Assembly: GCA_903889565.1 (NCBI GenBank)
Contig: CAISYC010000056.1
Location: 1-64,000 of the forward strand
Length of the DNA stretch: 64,000 nucleotides
From: an uncultured beta proteobacterium
GTDB lineage: Bacteria > Pseudomonadota > Gammaproteobacteria > Burkholderiales > SG8-41
Direction: 5' to 3'
Shown: positions 36,157 through 45,103 of the stretch, piece after piece
Layout: every line of letters starts with the position of its first letter
Numbering within the stretch: the first letter of the stretch is position 1
The notes under the pieces: generated by a model
Seen by the model: the letters and a program-made list of their open reading frames with translations, nothing else
What the model was told of the DNA's origin: nothing
The model's database searches: none
Position numbers and translations under genes: made by a program

Positions 36157-37037
36157 CGTGACTGCGGATTTTTCAGGCCCGCGCGTTCCCGCCACAAACT
36201 CGTCGCGTTGCCGCCGAGAATCAGCGCCGCGCCGAGTATCAGCCAGCCGTCAATCGTTTCGCCGTAGAAAAAATAACCAAGCAGTCCGACCAGGGGCAGG
36301 CGCAGAAAATCCAGCGGCACCACCACCGTCGCATCGGCGCAGGCCAGCGCGTTGACCATGCAGAAGTGCGCGCTGATGCCGGTGATGCCGAGCAACACCA
36401 CCCACGGCCAGTGCGCAGACACCAGCGGCGACCAGTGCGCCAGCGCCGGACCCAGCGCCAGTACGAACTGCATGAACGACATCCAGAACAGGATGCACAG
36501 CGCCGAATCGCGCGACGAGAGTTTTTTCGTCACCACATGCGTGAGGCCGAAGGCCAGCGCGCCGGCAAGCATGGCGAGTGCCGCAGGTTCGACGGTGGCG
36601 AGCCCCGGCCGCAGGATCACCAGGATGCCGGCGATGCCGAGCACCACCGCGGTGATGCGCGCCGCGGTCAGCTTCTCGCGCAGAAAAATCGCCGCGAACA
36701 CCGCGGTCCACAGCGGTGTGGTGAACTCGATGGCGAATACGGTGGCGAGCGGAATCAGGCCGATCGCGTAAAACCAGCCGAGCTGGCCGCAGAAGTGGAT
36801 CAGGTTGCGCGTGACGTGCAGCTTGAAATGCCTGAGCCGCAGTTGCGCGAAGCCGCTACGCGCCAGCAGCAGGGTGACGAGCACGACGCCGAAGCCGCTG
36901 CGCACCACCAGCATCTGGAAGGTGCCCATGCCGTGCGAGAGCTCGCGCGCCGCCACCGCCATCGCGGTGAATGAAATGAGCGCGCCCGACATCCAGAGGA
37001 TGCAGCGCGCAATGGCGGAGCGGGGTAGTGATGACAC
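36144..37037 (-). CDS. EamA/DMT-family transporter
   Basis: This 297-residue inner-membrane protein has ten predicted helices in two EamA repeats (first ending near GILVILRPG, second near GWLILGAALILGGNATSL). EamA proteins export small metabolites or amino acids; the substrate cannot be told. It stands alone on its strand between REP-like repeats. Its last few residues (RRMG) come from the repeat at 36071-36156, so the C-terminus has been rewritten by it. Confidence 0.86.
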   Translation of the reverse strand: MSSLPRSAIARCILWMSGALISFTAMAVAARELSHGMGTFQMLVVRSGFGVVLVTLLLARSGFAQLRLRHFKLHVTRNLIHFCGQLGWFYAIGLIPLATVFAIEFTTPLWTAVFAAIFLREKLTAARITAVVLGIAGILVILRPGLATVEPAALAMLAGALAFGLTHVVTKKLSSRDSALCILFWMSFMQFVLALGPALAHWSPLVSAHWPWVVLLGITGISAHFCMVNALACADATVVVPLDFLRLPLVGLLGYFFYGETIDGWLILGAALILGGNATSLWRERAGLKNPQSRRMG

Positions 37038-37114
37038 GAATCAGGGGGGGCTGCGGAATTGGACAAGCGCGATTGTCCGATAAAACCGGGGTAATCGCTT
37101 GAGCCAACAACCCT

Positions 37115-37150
37115 GTAGGGCGGATTAGCGGAGCGTAATCCGCCGGATGT
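37115..37150. repeat. REP-like single copy
   Basis: TAGGGCGGATTAGCGGAGCG followed by TAATCCGCCGGATGTG is of the same family as the pair at 35967-36054. It lies 19 bases from the transposase-linked REP. Confidence 0.65.
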
Positions 37151-37165
37151 GTTGGTTGTATTCAG

Positions 37166-37723
37166 TCACGTAGGTTGGGCTGACGAAGGAAGCCCAACAT
37201 TATCACGTTCCCCATACCCTTCTGCATGTTCATTGCCATCACCGGCCCAGTCACGAGTAACGATCCCACGTTTGATGTAACTGTAATGCGGCCAATCCGC
37301 CGCCCGGCGCACCCAGCCGTGTTTAACCGGGTTGTAGTGTATGTAATTGACATGCTGTTCAAGATCGGCATCGTCACGAATTTAATGTTCCCAATAGCGA
37401 CGCTGCCAGATGCCCCGTTCACGTTTTTCTGCGCGGCTCGCGTGCACTTTCTCACCCCGGGGCAGCAGACGAGAAAATCCGGACTTTATCAGCGACCAGC
37501 GCATCGGGTAATTCGCGTCGCCCGGCGGCAGACGCCAGATGGCGTGCAGGTGTTCTGGCAAAACCACCATCGCGATGATCGAAAAGGAATGAGCCTGTTT
37601 GACTTTATTGATGACGGCTCGCAAATCATCGACATGGCGTACAAGGGTGTCGGATTTTCGATCCGCCAGATTCACCGTAAAGAAATAGGTTGCACCTTCC
37701 GAGTTGGCGCGCCGGTAATGCAA
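37166..37723 (-). pseudogene. REP-associated tyrosine transposase (RAYT), broken by an in-frame TAA
   Basis: From TTG 37723 the frame reads HYRRANSEGATYFFTVN and carries the HUH-like motif PEHLHAIWRLP, both typical of TnpA_REP/Y1 transposases. It stops at TAA 37382-37384 right after QRRYWEH. The same frame continues past the TAA with IRDDADLEQHVNYIHYNPVK, the conserved block that holds the catalytic Tyr, down to 37166. One codon change therefore removed the active site. The gene is bounded by two identical 31-base REPs in opposite orientation, its likely former substrates. Confidence 0.84.
37169..37199 (+). repeat. REP flanking the transposase, left copy
   Basis: A 31-base repeat with inner palindrome GTTGGGCT/AGCCCAAC around TGACGAAGGA. 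It is an exact reverse complement of the copy at 37746-37776. Confidence 0.88.
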
Positions 37724-37745
37724 TGGGTCGTTACTCCTGTCGTGT

Positions 37746-37776
37746 TGTTGGGCTTCCTTCGTCAGCCCAACCTACG
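37746..37776 (-). repeat. REP flanking the transposase, right copy
   Basis: Perfect inverted match over 31 bases to the left copy at 37169-37199. It lies 22 bases upstream of the transposase start. This is the usual arrangement for RAYT genes and their REPs. Confidence 0.88.
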
Positions 37777-37803
37777 CGTGATTAGGGATTTCAAATTCTG
37801 GTT

Positions 37804-39813
37804 CTACCGCCCAAACCGCTTCTCCGTCTCCGCACTCCTCGCCTTTGCAATCAACAAATCCGCATCCTCACGCAGCAACAAACGCGCCGCGACGAGCTGC
37901 TCGGTCGCCTCGGTAAACTTTTTGACGTAACCGGCGTGATCGCCGTAACGCTCTTCGAGCGAGAGGCGCGGATCGTTTTTCGCAATGCGTTCGGCACGCG
38001 TGGCGGCGAAGGGTGCATAGCTGCCGTCGCGGTCGCACAACTCGCCTTCGGGGTGCGGCCTGGCGTATTCGTTCCAGCCGGTGTGGGTGGCGAGCGGCAC
38101 GGCGATTTCAGGTAAGCGTATGCCGGCGATCTCGTTGCCGTCGGTATCGATCTGCGTGATCAGTACCGGATAGCGTACCTCGAACACCGGTTTGGTCCAG
38201 TCGCTGAGCACGCCTTGTTCGTTGACGCGGCTGGCGACCTTGAGGCCGGGGATGGCGGGGAACTTCAACGCATCAATGGTGGTGAAGGTCTTGTCGCGGA
38301 TCGTCGGCGTGCGCGTATCGGGCGGTGCCTTGCCGGTGGTCCATTCGTCGAGCGCGACCAGCAGGGCACGCTGCGCCGGCGTCGGGCTGTGCGGGTTGCG
38401 CGGATTGACGCACTGGCCGCGCGTCGGCGTCATCCACGCCACACCCGCATGCTGCGTGCCGGCGATCAGATAGGCGCGCGCGGTCGGCGGCAGCGCGACG
38501 TCTTTCTGCCCGAGCGGATCGGTGACGGTGAGCGACGCGCCCTTCTGCCAGTACTCGGTCGAGGTATTGGTCTCCATCCACAGCGGATCGAAACGGTCGT
38601 TGCGCAACAGGCCGTCGGTTTTGCCGGTGACCGGGTCAGTCATGTGCGCCGCCGAAAACGGAAACACGTTCTCCGGAAAGGTGTGGTCTTCATGCTGGGT
38701 GCTGGTGCGATTCGGCTGGCCGAATTCGTAATTCAGAAACACGCCGCCGGCGCCGGCGGTGTGTGCATAGACGCCATCGAAGACCTTGCGCGCGGATTCG
38801 TCCTGATTGAAACCGAGGTAGACGAAATCGCGCAGAAAGCGCCCGCTCTGCGACGCGCCGAAGGCGAGCGTGCCGGTGATGCCCTTTAACGGACTGGCAT
38901 TGCCTTTCGTATCGTTGCCGCCGGCGCGCAGGAAGGAAATCAGATCGCGCGTGGCGGCGAGCCCGACGCCGAGCACGCGCGGGTCTTTGGCCTTGTAATG
39001 AAATTCGTAAATCACGCCGGGTTCCGGGTTGGTGCCGGCCGGCAGCAGCTCAAGTGCGCGTGTGCCGGCAAAGGCCCAGCGTGAAGCGGGGATTTCGACG
39101 CGCGGATCTTTTTCGCCGCGGCGCATGGTCAGTGTCGCCTGCGACTGGTCCAGCGTGGCGGCGTCGTAATATAGTTTCAGCAACTGCTTGCGCGGCGCTT
39201 CGCCGGGCTTGGGCGGGTCAGAGCGGTCGCGCGTCTCGACGATGATTTCGTCGCGGATTGCGCGCACGATCGGTTTGCCGTTGTCGGTGGCGACCACCGC
39301 GCTCATCGACATACCGTTGAATTCGCGCGGCGCTTCCGAATCCCAGCCGCTCCACACCAGCGCGTAACCGCGGCGCAGAAAAAGGCCGTTGCCGACGTCT
39401 TCGAGATTTTTCGGATCGTTGGACGAAGCGACCGATTGGGGTTTGCCGTCCATCAGCCGCCAGTGAATAACCTTGCGGCCGCGGTTGGTGACGTCATAAA
39501 TCAGCTTGTGGTTGCCGCGCGCGGCATCCATCGGGCGCAGGATAAAGAAGTCGGCTTCGTATTCGACCATTCCACGCGCATTGCGCGGCGCCTTGTCGAG
39601 GTTGACGATGACCTTGTTGCGCGCGTCCTTGGGGTCGAGTTCGCCCTTGAAGCTGCCGCGTACGCGTTCATAGGCGCCGCTGGCGCCGAAGGCGGCGCCG
39701 TTGGCGAAGGGCTCGACTGCGGTGGTGTTGATTTCAGTCACGCGCGCAGCGGCCGGCAATGCCGCCATGGCAAACGCAAACAGCACGGCACAACGTTGCA
39801 CGGATTTGGGCAC
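37804..39813 (-). CDS. Large exported alpha/beta-hydrolase-domain protein (PF20091-like), copy 2
   Basis: This 669-residue paralogue of the 26634-28661 product starts at GTG 39813 behind GGGGGAGA and has a signal peptide ending near LPAAARV. It has the same order of blocks: YDVTNRGRKVIHW, TLAFGASQSGRFLRDFVYLG with the candidate serine nucleophile, YLIAGTQHAG and QIDTDGNEIAGIRLPEIAVPL. The copies differ throughout, so the duplication is old. It lies 43 bases downstream of a small unknown gene on the same strand. Confidence 0.82.
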   Translation of the reverse strand: MPKSVQRCAVLFAFAMAALPAAARVTEINTTAVEPFANGAAFGASGAYERVRGSFKGELDPKDARNKVIVNLDKAPRNARGMVEYEADFFILRPMDAARGNHKLIYDVTNRGRKVIHWRLMDGKPQSVASSNDPKNLEDVGNGLFLRRGYALVWSGWDSEAPREFNGMSMSAVVATDNGKPIVRAIRDEIIVETRDRSDPPKPGEAPRKQLLKLYYDAATLDQSQATLTMRRGEKDPRVEIPASRWAFAGTRALELLPAGTNPEPGVIYEFHYKAKDPRVLGVGLAATRDLISFLRAGGNDTKGNASPLKGITGTLAFGASQSGRFLRDFVYLGFNQDESARKVFDGVYAHTAGAGGVFLNYEFGQPNRTSTQHEDHTFPENVFPFSAAHMTDPVTGKTDGLLRNDRFDPLWMETNTSTEYWQKGASLTVTDPLGQKDVALPPTARAYLIAGTQHAGVAWMTPTRGQCVNPRNPHSPTPAQRALLVALDEWTTGKAPPDTRTPTIRDKTFTTIDALKFPAIPGLKVASRVNEQGVLSDWTKPVFEVRYPVLITQIDTDGNEIAGIRLPEIAVPLATHTGWNEYARPHPEGELCDRDGSYAPFAATRAERIAKNDPRLSLEERYGDHAGYVKKFTEATEQLVAARLLLREDADLLIAKARSAETEKRFGR

Positions 39814-39856
39814 GTTGGAGTCTCCCCCGGTGATGCGGCGCTGGGCGCCGTGTGGT

Positions 39857-40120
39857 TTATTTGAGATTGTTGAGATTGAGAACTAGCATGTCGAGCTGGT
39901 CGTAGAGCAGCGCGTATTCATCCTTGCCGCCGGTGACCTCGAGGCAGCGCTGCATGCGCGCGGCCAGATCGGCGGAGGCGAGGGCGGCGGTATCGGTCAG
40001 CAGCTTGACGATTTCGGCGAGGCCCGCGGCCTCGGCGAATTTTTTGAGCTCCGGAATCTTCGCCTCGATTTCCGCGCGGCTCATGTTGGTGCTGAACTTC
40101 ATGGTGGCGTCGAAACTCAT
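39857..40120 (-). CDS. Small helical protein, unknown function
   Basis: This 87-residue acidic, mostly helical cytoplasmic protein follows a strong AAGGAGG ribosome site. It has no signal peptide and no motif I can name. MSRAEIEAKIPELKKFAEAAG and YDQLDMLVLNLNNLK suggest a helical bundle. It precedes the large hydrolase gene by 43 bases and may share its transcript. Confidence 0.62.
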   Translation of the reverse strand: MSFDATMKFSTNMSRAEIEAKIPELKKFAEAAGLAEIVKLLTDTAALASADLAARMQRCLEVTGGKDEYALLYDQLDMLVLNLNNLK

Positions 40121-40298
40121 GCGGCCTCCTTGGGGTAGTGCCGGGTGCCTGTGGCCCCGGCAGATTTTGCGCTAGGTTAAGCCCAGTTCCGGAGGGCATC
40201 AAGTGCGGATGTCACGCGTCGTTTTGGGGCCCCGGGTCGACGTGCAGTTTGGCGCGCCGGTTCGATGCGCCTGTTCGACGAACGCCCCCGCATTCCGC

Positions 40299-40304
40299 TA
40301 TGAT
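40299..40304 (+). promoter_or_regulatory. Candidate -10 box for ettA
   Basis: TATGAT lies 28 bases before the ettA ATG. The nearest -35-like hexamer (TTCGAC) is 19 bases upstream, slightly too far. Weak call. Confidence 0.25.
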
Positions 40305-40331
40305 TGCGCTCCATTTTGCGGGTAATACACC

Positions 40332-41993
40332 ATGGCTCAATACGTTTACACCATGCAGCGGGTCGGCAAGGTTGTGCCGCCCAAGCGTCAAATCCTGAAG
40401 GATATTTCGCTGTCCTTCTTTCCGGGCGCCAAGATCGGTGTGCTGGGTCTCAATGGCTCGGGCAAATCGAGCCTGCTCAAGATCATGGCCGGCGTCGACA
40501 AGAACTACGACGGCGACGCGGTGCCGATGCCGAATATCAAGATCGGTTTTCTCGAGCAGGAGCCCAAGCTCGATCCGGACAAGACCGTGCGCGAATGTGT
40601 CGAGGAAGGCCTCGGTGAAATCGCCGAAGCGAAGAAAAAGCTCGATGAAATCTATGCCGCCTATGCCGAGCCGGATGCGGACTTCGACAAGCTGGCCGCC
40701 GATCAGGCCAAGTACGAAGCGGTGATCGCGGCTTCAGGTGGCGATAGTGAACACCAACTTGAGATTGCCGCCGACGCGCTGCGGCTGCCGCCGTGGGACG
40801 CCAAGATCAAGCCGCTCTCGGGCGGCGAGAAACGCCGCGTCGCGCTCTGCCGTCTTTTATTGTCGAAGCCCGACATGCTGCTGCTGGACGAACCGACCAA
40901 CCACCTCGATGCCGAATCGGTCGAATGGCTCGAACAGTTTTTGAGCAAATTTCCGGGCACCGTGGTTGCAGTGACCCACGATCGCTACTTCCTCGACAAC
41001 GCCGCAGAGTGGATACTCGAACTCGACCGCGGCCACGGCATTCCGTGGAAGGGTAATTACAGCTCGTGGCTGGAACAGAAGGACGAGCGCCTGAAACAGG
41101 AAGAGGCGACTGAATCGGCGCGCCAAAAAACCATCAAGCGCGAATTGGAGTGGGTGCGGCAGAACGCCAAGGGTCGCCAGGCCAAATCGAAAGCGCGTCT
41201 GGCGCGCTTCGAGGAATTGAATTCGTACGAATACCAGAAGCGCAACGAGACGCAGGAAATTTTCATTCCGGTCGCCGATCGCCTTGGCGACAGCGTGATC
41301 GAATTCAAGAACGTCAGCAAAGGTTACGGCGAGCGCCTGCTGATCGACGATCTGTCGTTCAGCGTGCCGCCGGGCGCCATCGTCGGCATCATCGGCCCCA
41401 ACGGCGCGGGCAAATCGACGCTGTTCCGCATGATCGCCGGCAAGGAAACGCCGGCCACGGGCGAAGTCGTCATCGGCAAGAGCGTCAAGCTCGCGGTGGT
41501 TGATCAGTCGCGCGATGATCTCGAGGCCGACAAGACGGTGTTCGATTTTGTATCCAACGGCGCCGATGTGCTGAAGGTCGGCAAGTTCGAAATGCCCTCG
41601 CGCGCCTATCTTGGCCGCTTCAATTTCAAGGGCACCGATCAGGGCAAGAAGGTCGGCAACCTGTCGGGCGGCGAACGCGGGCGCCTGCATCTGGCGACGA
41701 CGCTGATCGCCGGCGGCAACGTGCTGCTGCTCGACGAACCGTCGAACGATCTGGATGTGGAAACGCTGCGCGCGCTGGAAGACGCGCTGCTGGAATTCGC
41801 CGGTTGCGTGATGGTGATCTCGCACGATCGCTGGTTTCTCGACCGTATCGCGACCCACATCCTCGCCGCCGAGGGCGAATCGAAGTGGACCTTCTTCAAC
41901 GGCAACTATCAGGAATACGAAGCGGACAAGAAGAAGCGTCTCGGCGACGAGGCGGCGAAACCGAAGCGGCTGCGCTTCAAGCCGCTTAAATAA
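40332..41993 (+). CDS. ettA: Energy-dependent translational throttle protein EttA (ABC-F)
   Basis: This 553-residue cytoplasmic ABC-F ATPase has two ABC domains and no membrane part. Walker A sites are [10 protein letters not shown] near residue 40 and [10 protein letters not shown] near 358; signatures are LSGGEKRR and LSGGERGR; Walker B are [11 protein letters not shown] and [11 protein letters not shown]. The ABC-F linker ([23 protein letters not shown]) and the EttA-specific start [19 protein letters not shown] are present. EttA binds the ribosomal E site and gates the first translation cycle by ADP:ATP ratio. It stands alone on its strand. Confidence 0.94.
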   Translation: MAQYVYTMQRVGKVVPPKRQILKDISLSFFPGAKIGVLGLNGSGKSSLLKIMAGVDKNYDGDAVPMPNIKIGFLEQEPKLDPDKTVRECVEEGLGEIAEAKKKLDEIYAAYAEPDADFDKLAADQAKYEAVIAASGGDSEHQLEIAADALRLPPWDAKIKPLSGGEKRRVALCRLLLSKPDMLLLDEPTNHLDAESVEWLEQFLSKFPGTVVAVTHDRYFLDNAAEWILELDRGHGIPWKGNYSSWLEQKDERLKQEEATESARQKTIKRELEWVRQNAKGRQAKSKARLARFEELNSYEYQKRNETQEIFIPVADRLGDSVIEFKNVSKGYGERLLIDDLSFSVPPGAIVGIIGPNGAGKSTLFRMIAGKETPATGEVVIGKSVKLAVVDQSRDDLEADKTVFDFVSNGADVLKVGKFEMPSRAYLGRFNFKGTDQGKKVGNLSGGERGRLHLATTLIAGGNVLLLDEPSNDLDVETLRALEDALLEFAGCVMVISHDRWFLDRIATHILAAEGESKWTFFNGNYQEYEADKKKRLGDEAAKPKRLRFKPLK

Positions 41994-42013
41994 AACGCCG
42001 AAGAAAGCCGGCG

Positions 42014-42307
42014 TCAGCGGCCGAAGCCTTCTTCACGCTGGTGGCGCAAGGTCAGCACGATGATCGTGTCGCGCGCGACATCGTAGCGGTAGAGCGCGAC
42101 ATAGCCGGTGCGTCCGCGCGAAATCAACAGTTCGCGATAGCCGTACTCGGCGCGCCGGCCGATCAGTGGATGATCTCGCAGAATTGAATTGCCGTCGATA
42201 ATGATCCCGGCTGTTGCAACGGCTGCCTGCGGATCGGTTGCCAGCAGAAAATCGGTGACTCGATCAAGGTCCCGCAGGGCTTGCGGGGCGATGACGAGAC
42301 GCGTCAC
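42014..42307 (-). CDS. RelE/ParE-superfamily toxin
   Basis: This 97-residue protein has the ParE-type fold blocks IAPQALRDLDRVTDFL, HPLIGRRAEYGYRELLI and TIIVLTLRHQREEGFGR. It begins 9 bases after the stop of a ribbon-helix-helix gene on the same strand, the normal antitoxin-toxin order. ParE toxins poison DNA gyrase, RelE toxins cut mRNA; which type this is cannot be read from sequence alone, although the RHQRE ending resembles ParE. It sits between ettA (convergent) and an FKBP gene. Confidence 0.85.
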   Translation of the reverse strand: MTRLVIAPQALRDLDRVTDFLLATDPQAAVATAGIIIDGNSILRDHPLIGRRAEYGYRELLISRGRTGYVALYRYDVARDTIIVLTLRHQREEGFGR

Positions 42308-42316
42308 GTCGCCGGC

Positions 42317-42598
42317 CTACAAATGAACAGTCTTGGGACGCCTCGCTTTTTTGCCGGCGGCTTTTGCCTTCATATAAGCGAAAACTTCATCGGCGTCGTG
42401 GACGAGGCCGTATGCGGCAACTTCCTGCTCGGCGCTGCGCGCAGTGGCGACGAATTTTTTGCGCTGTTCGGCAAAATCGGCCTGCGATTCGAGCGCGTCG
42501 AGCATGAAGGCGTGCGCCGTCTTGCCGGCCGCCTTGGCGAGCGCGGCAATACGCGACTTCAATTTTTCCGGAATCTTGATGGTGGTCGGTGTCGGCAT
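42317..42598 (-). CDS. Ribbon-helix-helix antitoxin
   Basis: This 93-residue protein has an N-terminal ribbon-helix-helix DNA-binding part (TTIKIPEKLKSRIAALAKAAG, then AHAFMLDALE) and a basic C-terminus (KKARRPKTVHL). It should neutralise the ParE-like product of the next gene and repress the pair's promoter. Start at 42598. The 75 bases upstream to the FKBP gene's stop hold no other gene. Confidence 0.83.
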   Translation of the reverse strand: MPTPTTIKIPEKLKSRIAALAKAAGKTAHAFMLDALESQADFAEQRKKFVATARSAEQEVAAYGLVHDADEVFAYMKAKAAGKKARRPKTVHL

Positions 42599-42673
42599 CG
42601 TGCGCCTTCACAAGGTAACTTCCAAAGTAACACCGGACGCTGGTATCGTCAACGCGGGCGCCCGGCCGCGCTG

Positions 42674-43015
42674 TCAGACGGCAAGCAGTTCGACCTCGAA
42701 TACCAGCGTCGCATCGGGCGGGATCACGCCGCCGGCGCCGCGCGAACCGTAGCCGAGTTGCGGCGGGATCGTCAGCTTGCGCTTGCCGCCGACCTTCATG
42801 CCGGCGACACCTTCGTCCCAGCCGCGGATGACCTGCCCCTGGCCGAGACCGAATTGAAACGGATCGTCGCGGTCCTTGCTCGAATCGAATTTCTTGCCGT
42901 CGGTCAGCCAGCCCGTGTAATGAACGGTGACATGGTGGCCGGCGACGGCGACATCGCCTTCACCGACGACGAGTTCTTCATAGACGAGGCCGGAGGCGGT
43001 AGTGACTGCGGACAT
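42674..43015 (-). CDS. FKBP-type peptidyl-prolyl cis-trans isomerase
   Basis: This 113-residue single-domain FKBP has [18 protein letters not shown], the active-site region [21 protein letters not shown] and [18 protein letters not shown]. It has no signal peptide, so it acts in the cytoplasm on proline bonds of client proteins. ATG 43015 is chosen because GAAAGGA lies 6 bases upstream; a longer in-frame start at 43084 adds an unrelated 23 residues. Confidence 0.91.
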   Translation of the reverse strand: MSAVTTASGLVYEELVVGEGDVAVAGHHVTVHYTGWLTDGKKFDSSKDRDDPFQFGLGQGQVIRGWDEGVAGMKVGGKRKLTIPPQLGYGSRGAGGVIPPDATLVFEVELLAV

Positions 43016-43373
43016 GGCGATCCTTTCGGTAAAAAATGCAAAGCCGCGAATGTCGGCGATAGTCGCGCGGCTGTCAACCCGCAACGGCGCGGCGGATGGC
43101 GGTGATTAAGCCGAAATTCCCCGCTTTTGCGCTAAACCCGGTAGTGGGTTAAAGTCCGCGCCGCCACACCAATATCCTGGTCTCGCAGACGGGCGGCCGT
43201 TTTTACTCTATCGCCTGCTGTTTTTCCCGATGTCGTCAATTTGTCGCAGTCGAGCCGTTGCGCCGTGCCGGGCACGCGCGCCGCGTCGTCGTCTGTCGAT
43301 ACTGGTTTTCAATTGCCTCCGGTCGCCCGTGGTGCGGCGCCGGTCAATCGCACGAACGAACGAGGGAAACATC
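43016..43373. other. 358-base gap without a gene
   Basis: Divergent gap between the FKBP and zinc-ribbon genes. I see no coding potential, no clear promoter hexamers and only a small AACCC/GGGTT stem near 43136-43151. Confidence 0.5.
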
Positions 43374-43640
43374 ATGATGCAAGCCCCTGCAACAGAGACA
43401 GCAAAAGCAATGACCGAACTGACCTGCTGGAAATGCGGCGAAGAATCGCTGAAGGAGATGTTCGAGGCAGTCGATCCGAACGCCTTTCATAAAGACACCG
43501 AGACCGCCGTGATCATGCACTCGATCTGCGGCAAATGCGGCGCACAGTCGGTGAACCCGCGTCAGTCTTTGCACAACAAGATCGCGGCGCGCAAGAGCCG
43601 CAAGGCGATCATCAAGGAAGCCAACCGCAAGACGGCTTGA
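43374..43640 (+). CDS. Small CxxC zinc-ribbon protein
   Basis: This 88-residue protein has TCWKCGEES near residue 17 and ICGKCGAQS near residue 51, a four-Cys zinc ribbon. A Lys/Arg-rich tail (KIAARKSRKAIIKEANRK) could touch nucleic acid. GAGGGA lies before a double ATG; I used the first. It is followed by a strong terminator, so it is a single-gene unit. No named family is recognised. Confidence 0.7.
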   Translation: MMQAPATETAKAMTELTCWKCGEESLKEMFEAVDPNAFHKDTETAVIMHSICGKCGAQSVNPRQSLHNKIAARKSRKAIIKEANRKTA

Positions 43641-43675
43641 TTTTTCGCCGCGCGGTTCGCGGCCTGCAGCAATCC

Positions 43676-43706
43676 AACCGGCGCGATTTCATGCGCCGGT
43701 TTTTTT
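43676..43706 (+). terminator. Intrinsic terminator of the zinc-ribbon gene
   Basis: An AACCGGCGC / GCGCCGGTT hairpin with an eight-base loop is followed by a run of seven T residues, 36 bases after the stop. Confidence 0.88.
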
Positions 43707-43712
43707 ACGCGC

Positions 43713-45044
43713 TCAGGACAGCGTCTGCCAGATCCGGCGCGCGGCGGAAAACAGGCCGCGGTCGTTGTTGCGGCGGGCGATCAGCTGCAGGCCGATCGGC
43801 AGATGGTTGGGCCCCTTGAACAGCGGCAGCGTCATCGCCGGCACATGCATCGAAGTCCAGATCACGCACACCGAGGCGTTGCCGGTCTGGTTCAGACCCA
43901 CCGGGGCTTCGCCGGTGGCCGGCGCATTGATCAGCACATCGTATTTTTCGAATACCGGATCGAGCAGGCCGCGGCAGTGCGCCAGCAGATTGCGCGCCTC
44001 ACGGTAATGATCGAAGCTGCACGCCAGGCCGTCCTTGAGACGGTTGTTGCGCAGCGTCTCGCTGATTTCGTCCCAGTGGTTTTCGATTTCCCAGGTGAAA
44101 TTGCGCGAGAACTCGAAGCTCGACACCCAGCGGTGCGCGTCTTCGACGCGTTCGAAGTCGGCGGGCAGCGCAACGTCTTCGACCTTGCAACCGGCGCGCG
44201 CGAGACCTTGCGCCGCGTCTTCGATCAGCGACTGTGTGTGTGGTTCGAGCTGCGACCACAGATGCGTGCGGCAGAAGCCGACGCGCAGCGGTGCGGGCGG
44301 CTCGGTGATCGGCACCGGCGCGCTGCCGGTCAGCACGTCGCGATATAGCGCGATGTCTTCGACCGAGCGCGCAAACAGGCCCAGCGTGTCGAGCGTGCCG
44401 GAGGCCTCCTTGACGCCGACGCAGCGCAAGTCGCCATGCGTCGGGCGGTAACCGAAAGTGCCGCAGAACGAGGCCGGCCGGATGGTGGAGGCGGTGGTCT
44501 GCGTGCCGATCGCGAGCGGCACCATGTGGGCGCCGACAGCGGCGGCCGAACCGCTAGATGAACCGCCGGGCGTGCGCGCGAAGTCAAACGGGTTGTGCGT
44601 TTTGCCCGGATGGCGGTTGGCGAATTCGGTGGTGACGGTTTTGCCGAGCAGAATGCCGCCGGCCTTGCGCGACAGCGCAACGCAGGCGGCATCGCCCTTC
44701 GGACGGTGGCCTTTGTATATCGGCGAACCCATCTGCGTCGGCATATCGCTGGTATCGATGATGTCCTTGATGCCGAAGGGCACGCCGGCGAGCGCTCCGC
44801 TGACGCCTGCCGCGTCGAGTGCGCGCGCCTGTGCGATCACCTGATCGGGATTGAGATATTCCCACGCCATCACCTGCGCCTCACGTTCGGCAATGTGATC
44901 GAGGCAGGCGCGCACGACGGACTCGCAGCTCACCGTACGTGAATTTACCGCGGCGGCGGTCTCGCTCGCGGTCCAGTCCTGAAGTGGTGCGGCGGAACGC
45001 ATTGATGCACCGGCAATGTGCGAGGTTTTTATCATGCGAATCAT
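43713..45044 (-). CDS. Amidase signature-family hydrolase
   Basis: This 443-residue amidase has the Ser-cisSer-Lys triad: K in GVPFGIKDIID, the Gly/Ser-rich TPGGSSSGSAAAVGA and the nucleophile region IGTQTTASTIRPASFCG. The usual GGS before the nucleophile is TAS here, a variant seen in some relatives. It hydrolyses an amide to acid plus ammonia; the substrate is unknown. Start ATG 45044 has no strong ribosome site; an ATG at 45035 or one at 45002 is possible. It is divergent from a Bug gene with only 59 bases between, so the two may serve one substrate. Confidence 0.87.
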   Translation of the reverse strand: MIRMIKTSHIAGASMRSAAPLQDWTASETAAAVNSRTVSCESVVRACLDHIAEREAQVMAWEYLNPDQVIAQARALDAAGVSGALAGVPFGIKDIIDTSDMPTQMGSPIYKGHRPKGDAACVALSRKAGGILLGKTVTTEFANRHPGKTHNPFDFARTPGGSSSGSAAAVGAHMVPLAIGTQTTASTIRPASFCGTFGYRPTHGDLRCVGVKEASGTLDTLGLFARSVEDIALYRDVLTGSAPVPITEPPAPLRVGFCRTHLWSQLEPHTQSLIEDAAQGLARAGCKVEDVALPADFERVEDAHRWVSSFEFSRNFTWEIENHWDEISETLRNNRLKDGLACSFDHYREARNLLAHCRGLLDPVFEKYDVLINAPATGEAPVGLNQTGNASVCVIWTSMHVPAMTLPLFKGPNHLPIGLQLIARRNNDRGLFSAARRIWQTLS

Positions 45045-45103
45045 CCGTAACAATTTGATCGGAGTGTATCATCTGATCAGCACTTTTCAGTTACGGAGTG
45101 ACG

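Noticed and set aside
37382-37384. Second candidate recoded stop codon (TAA in the transposase)
   Set aside because: TAA is not used for Sec or other known recoding here, and the gene is a mobile-element relic, so a loss mutation is the simpler reading.
42281-43105. Plus-strand open frame over the toxin-antitoxin and FKBP genes
   Set aside because: It is fully antisense to three well-supported genes with family motifs and has no motif of its own.
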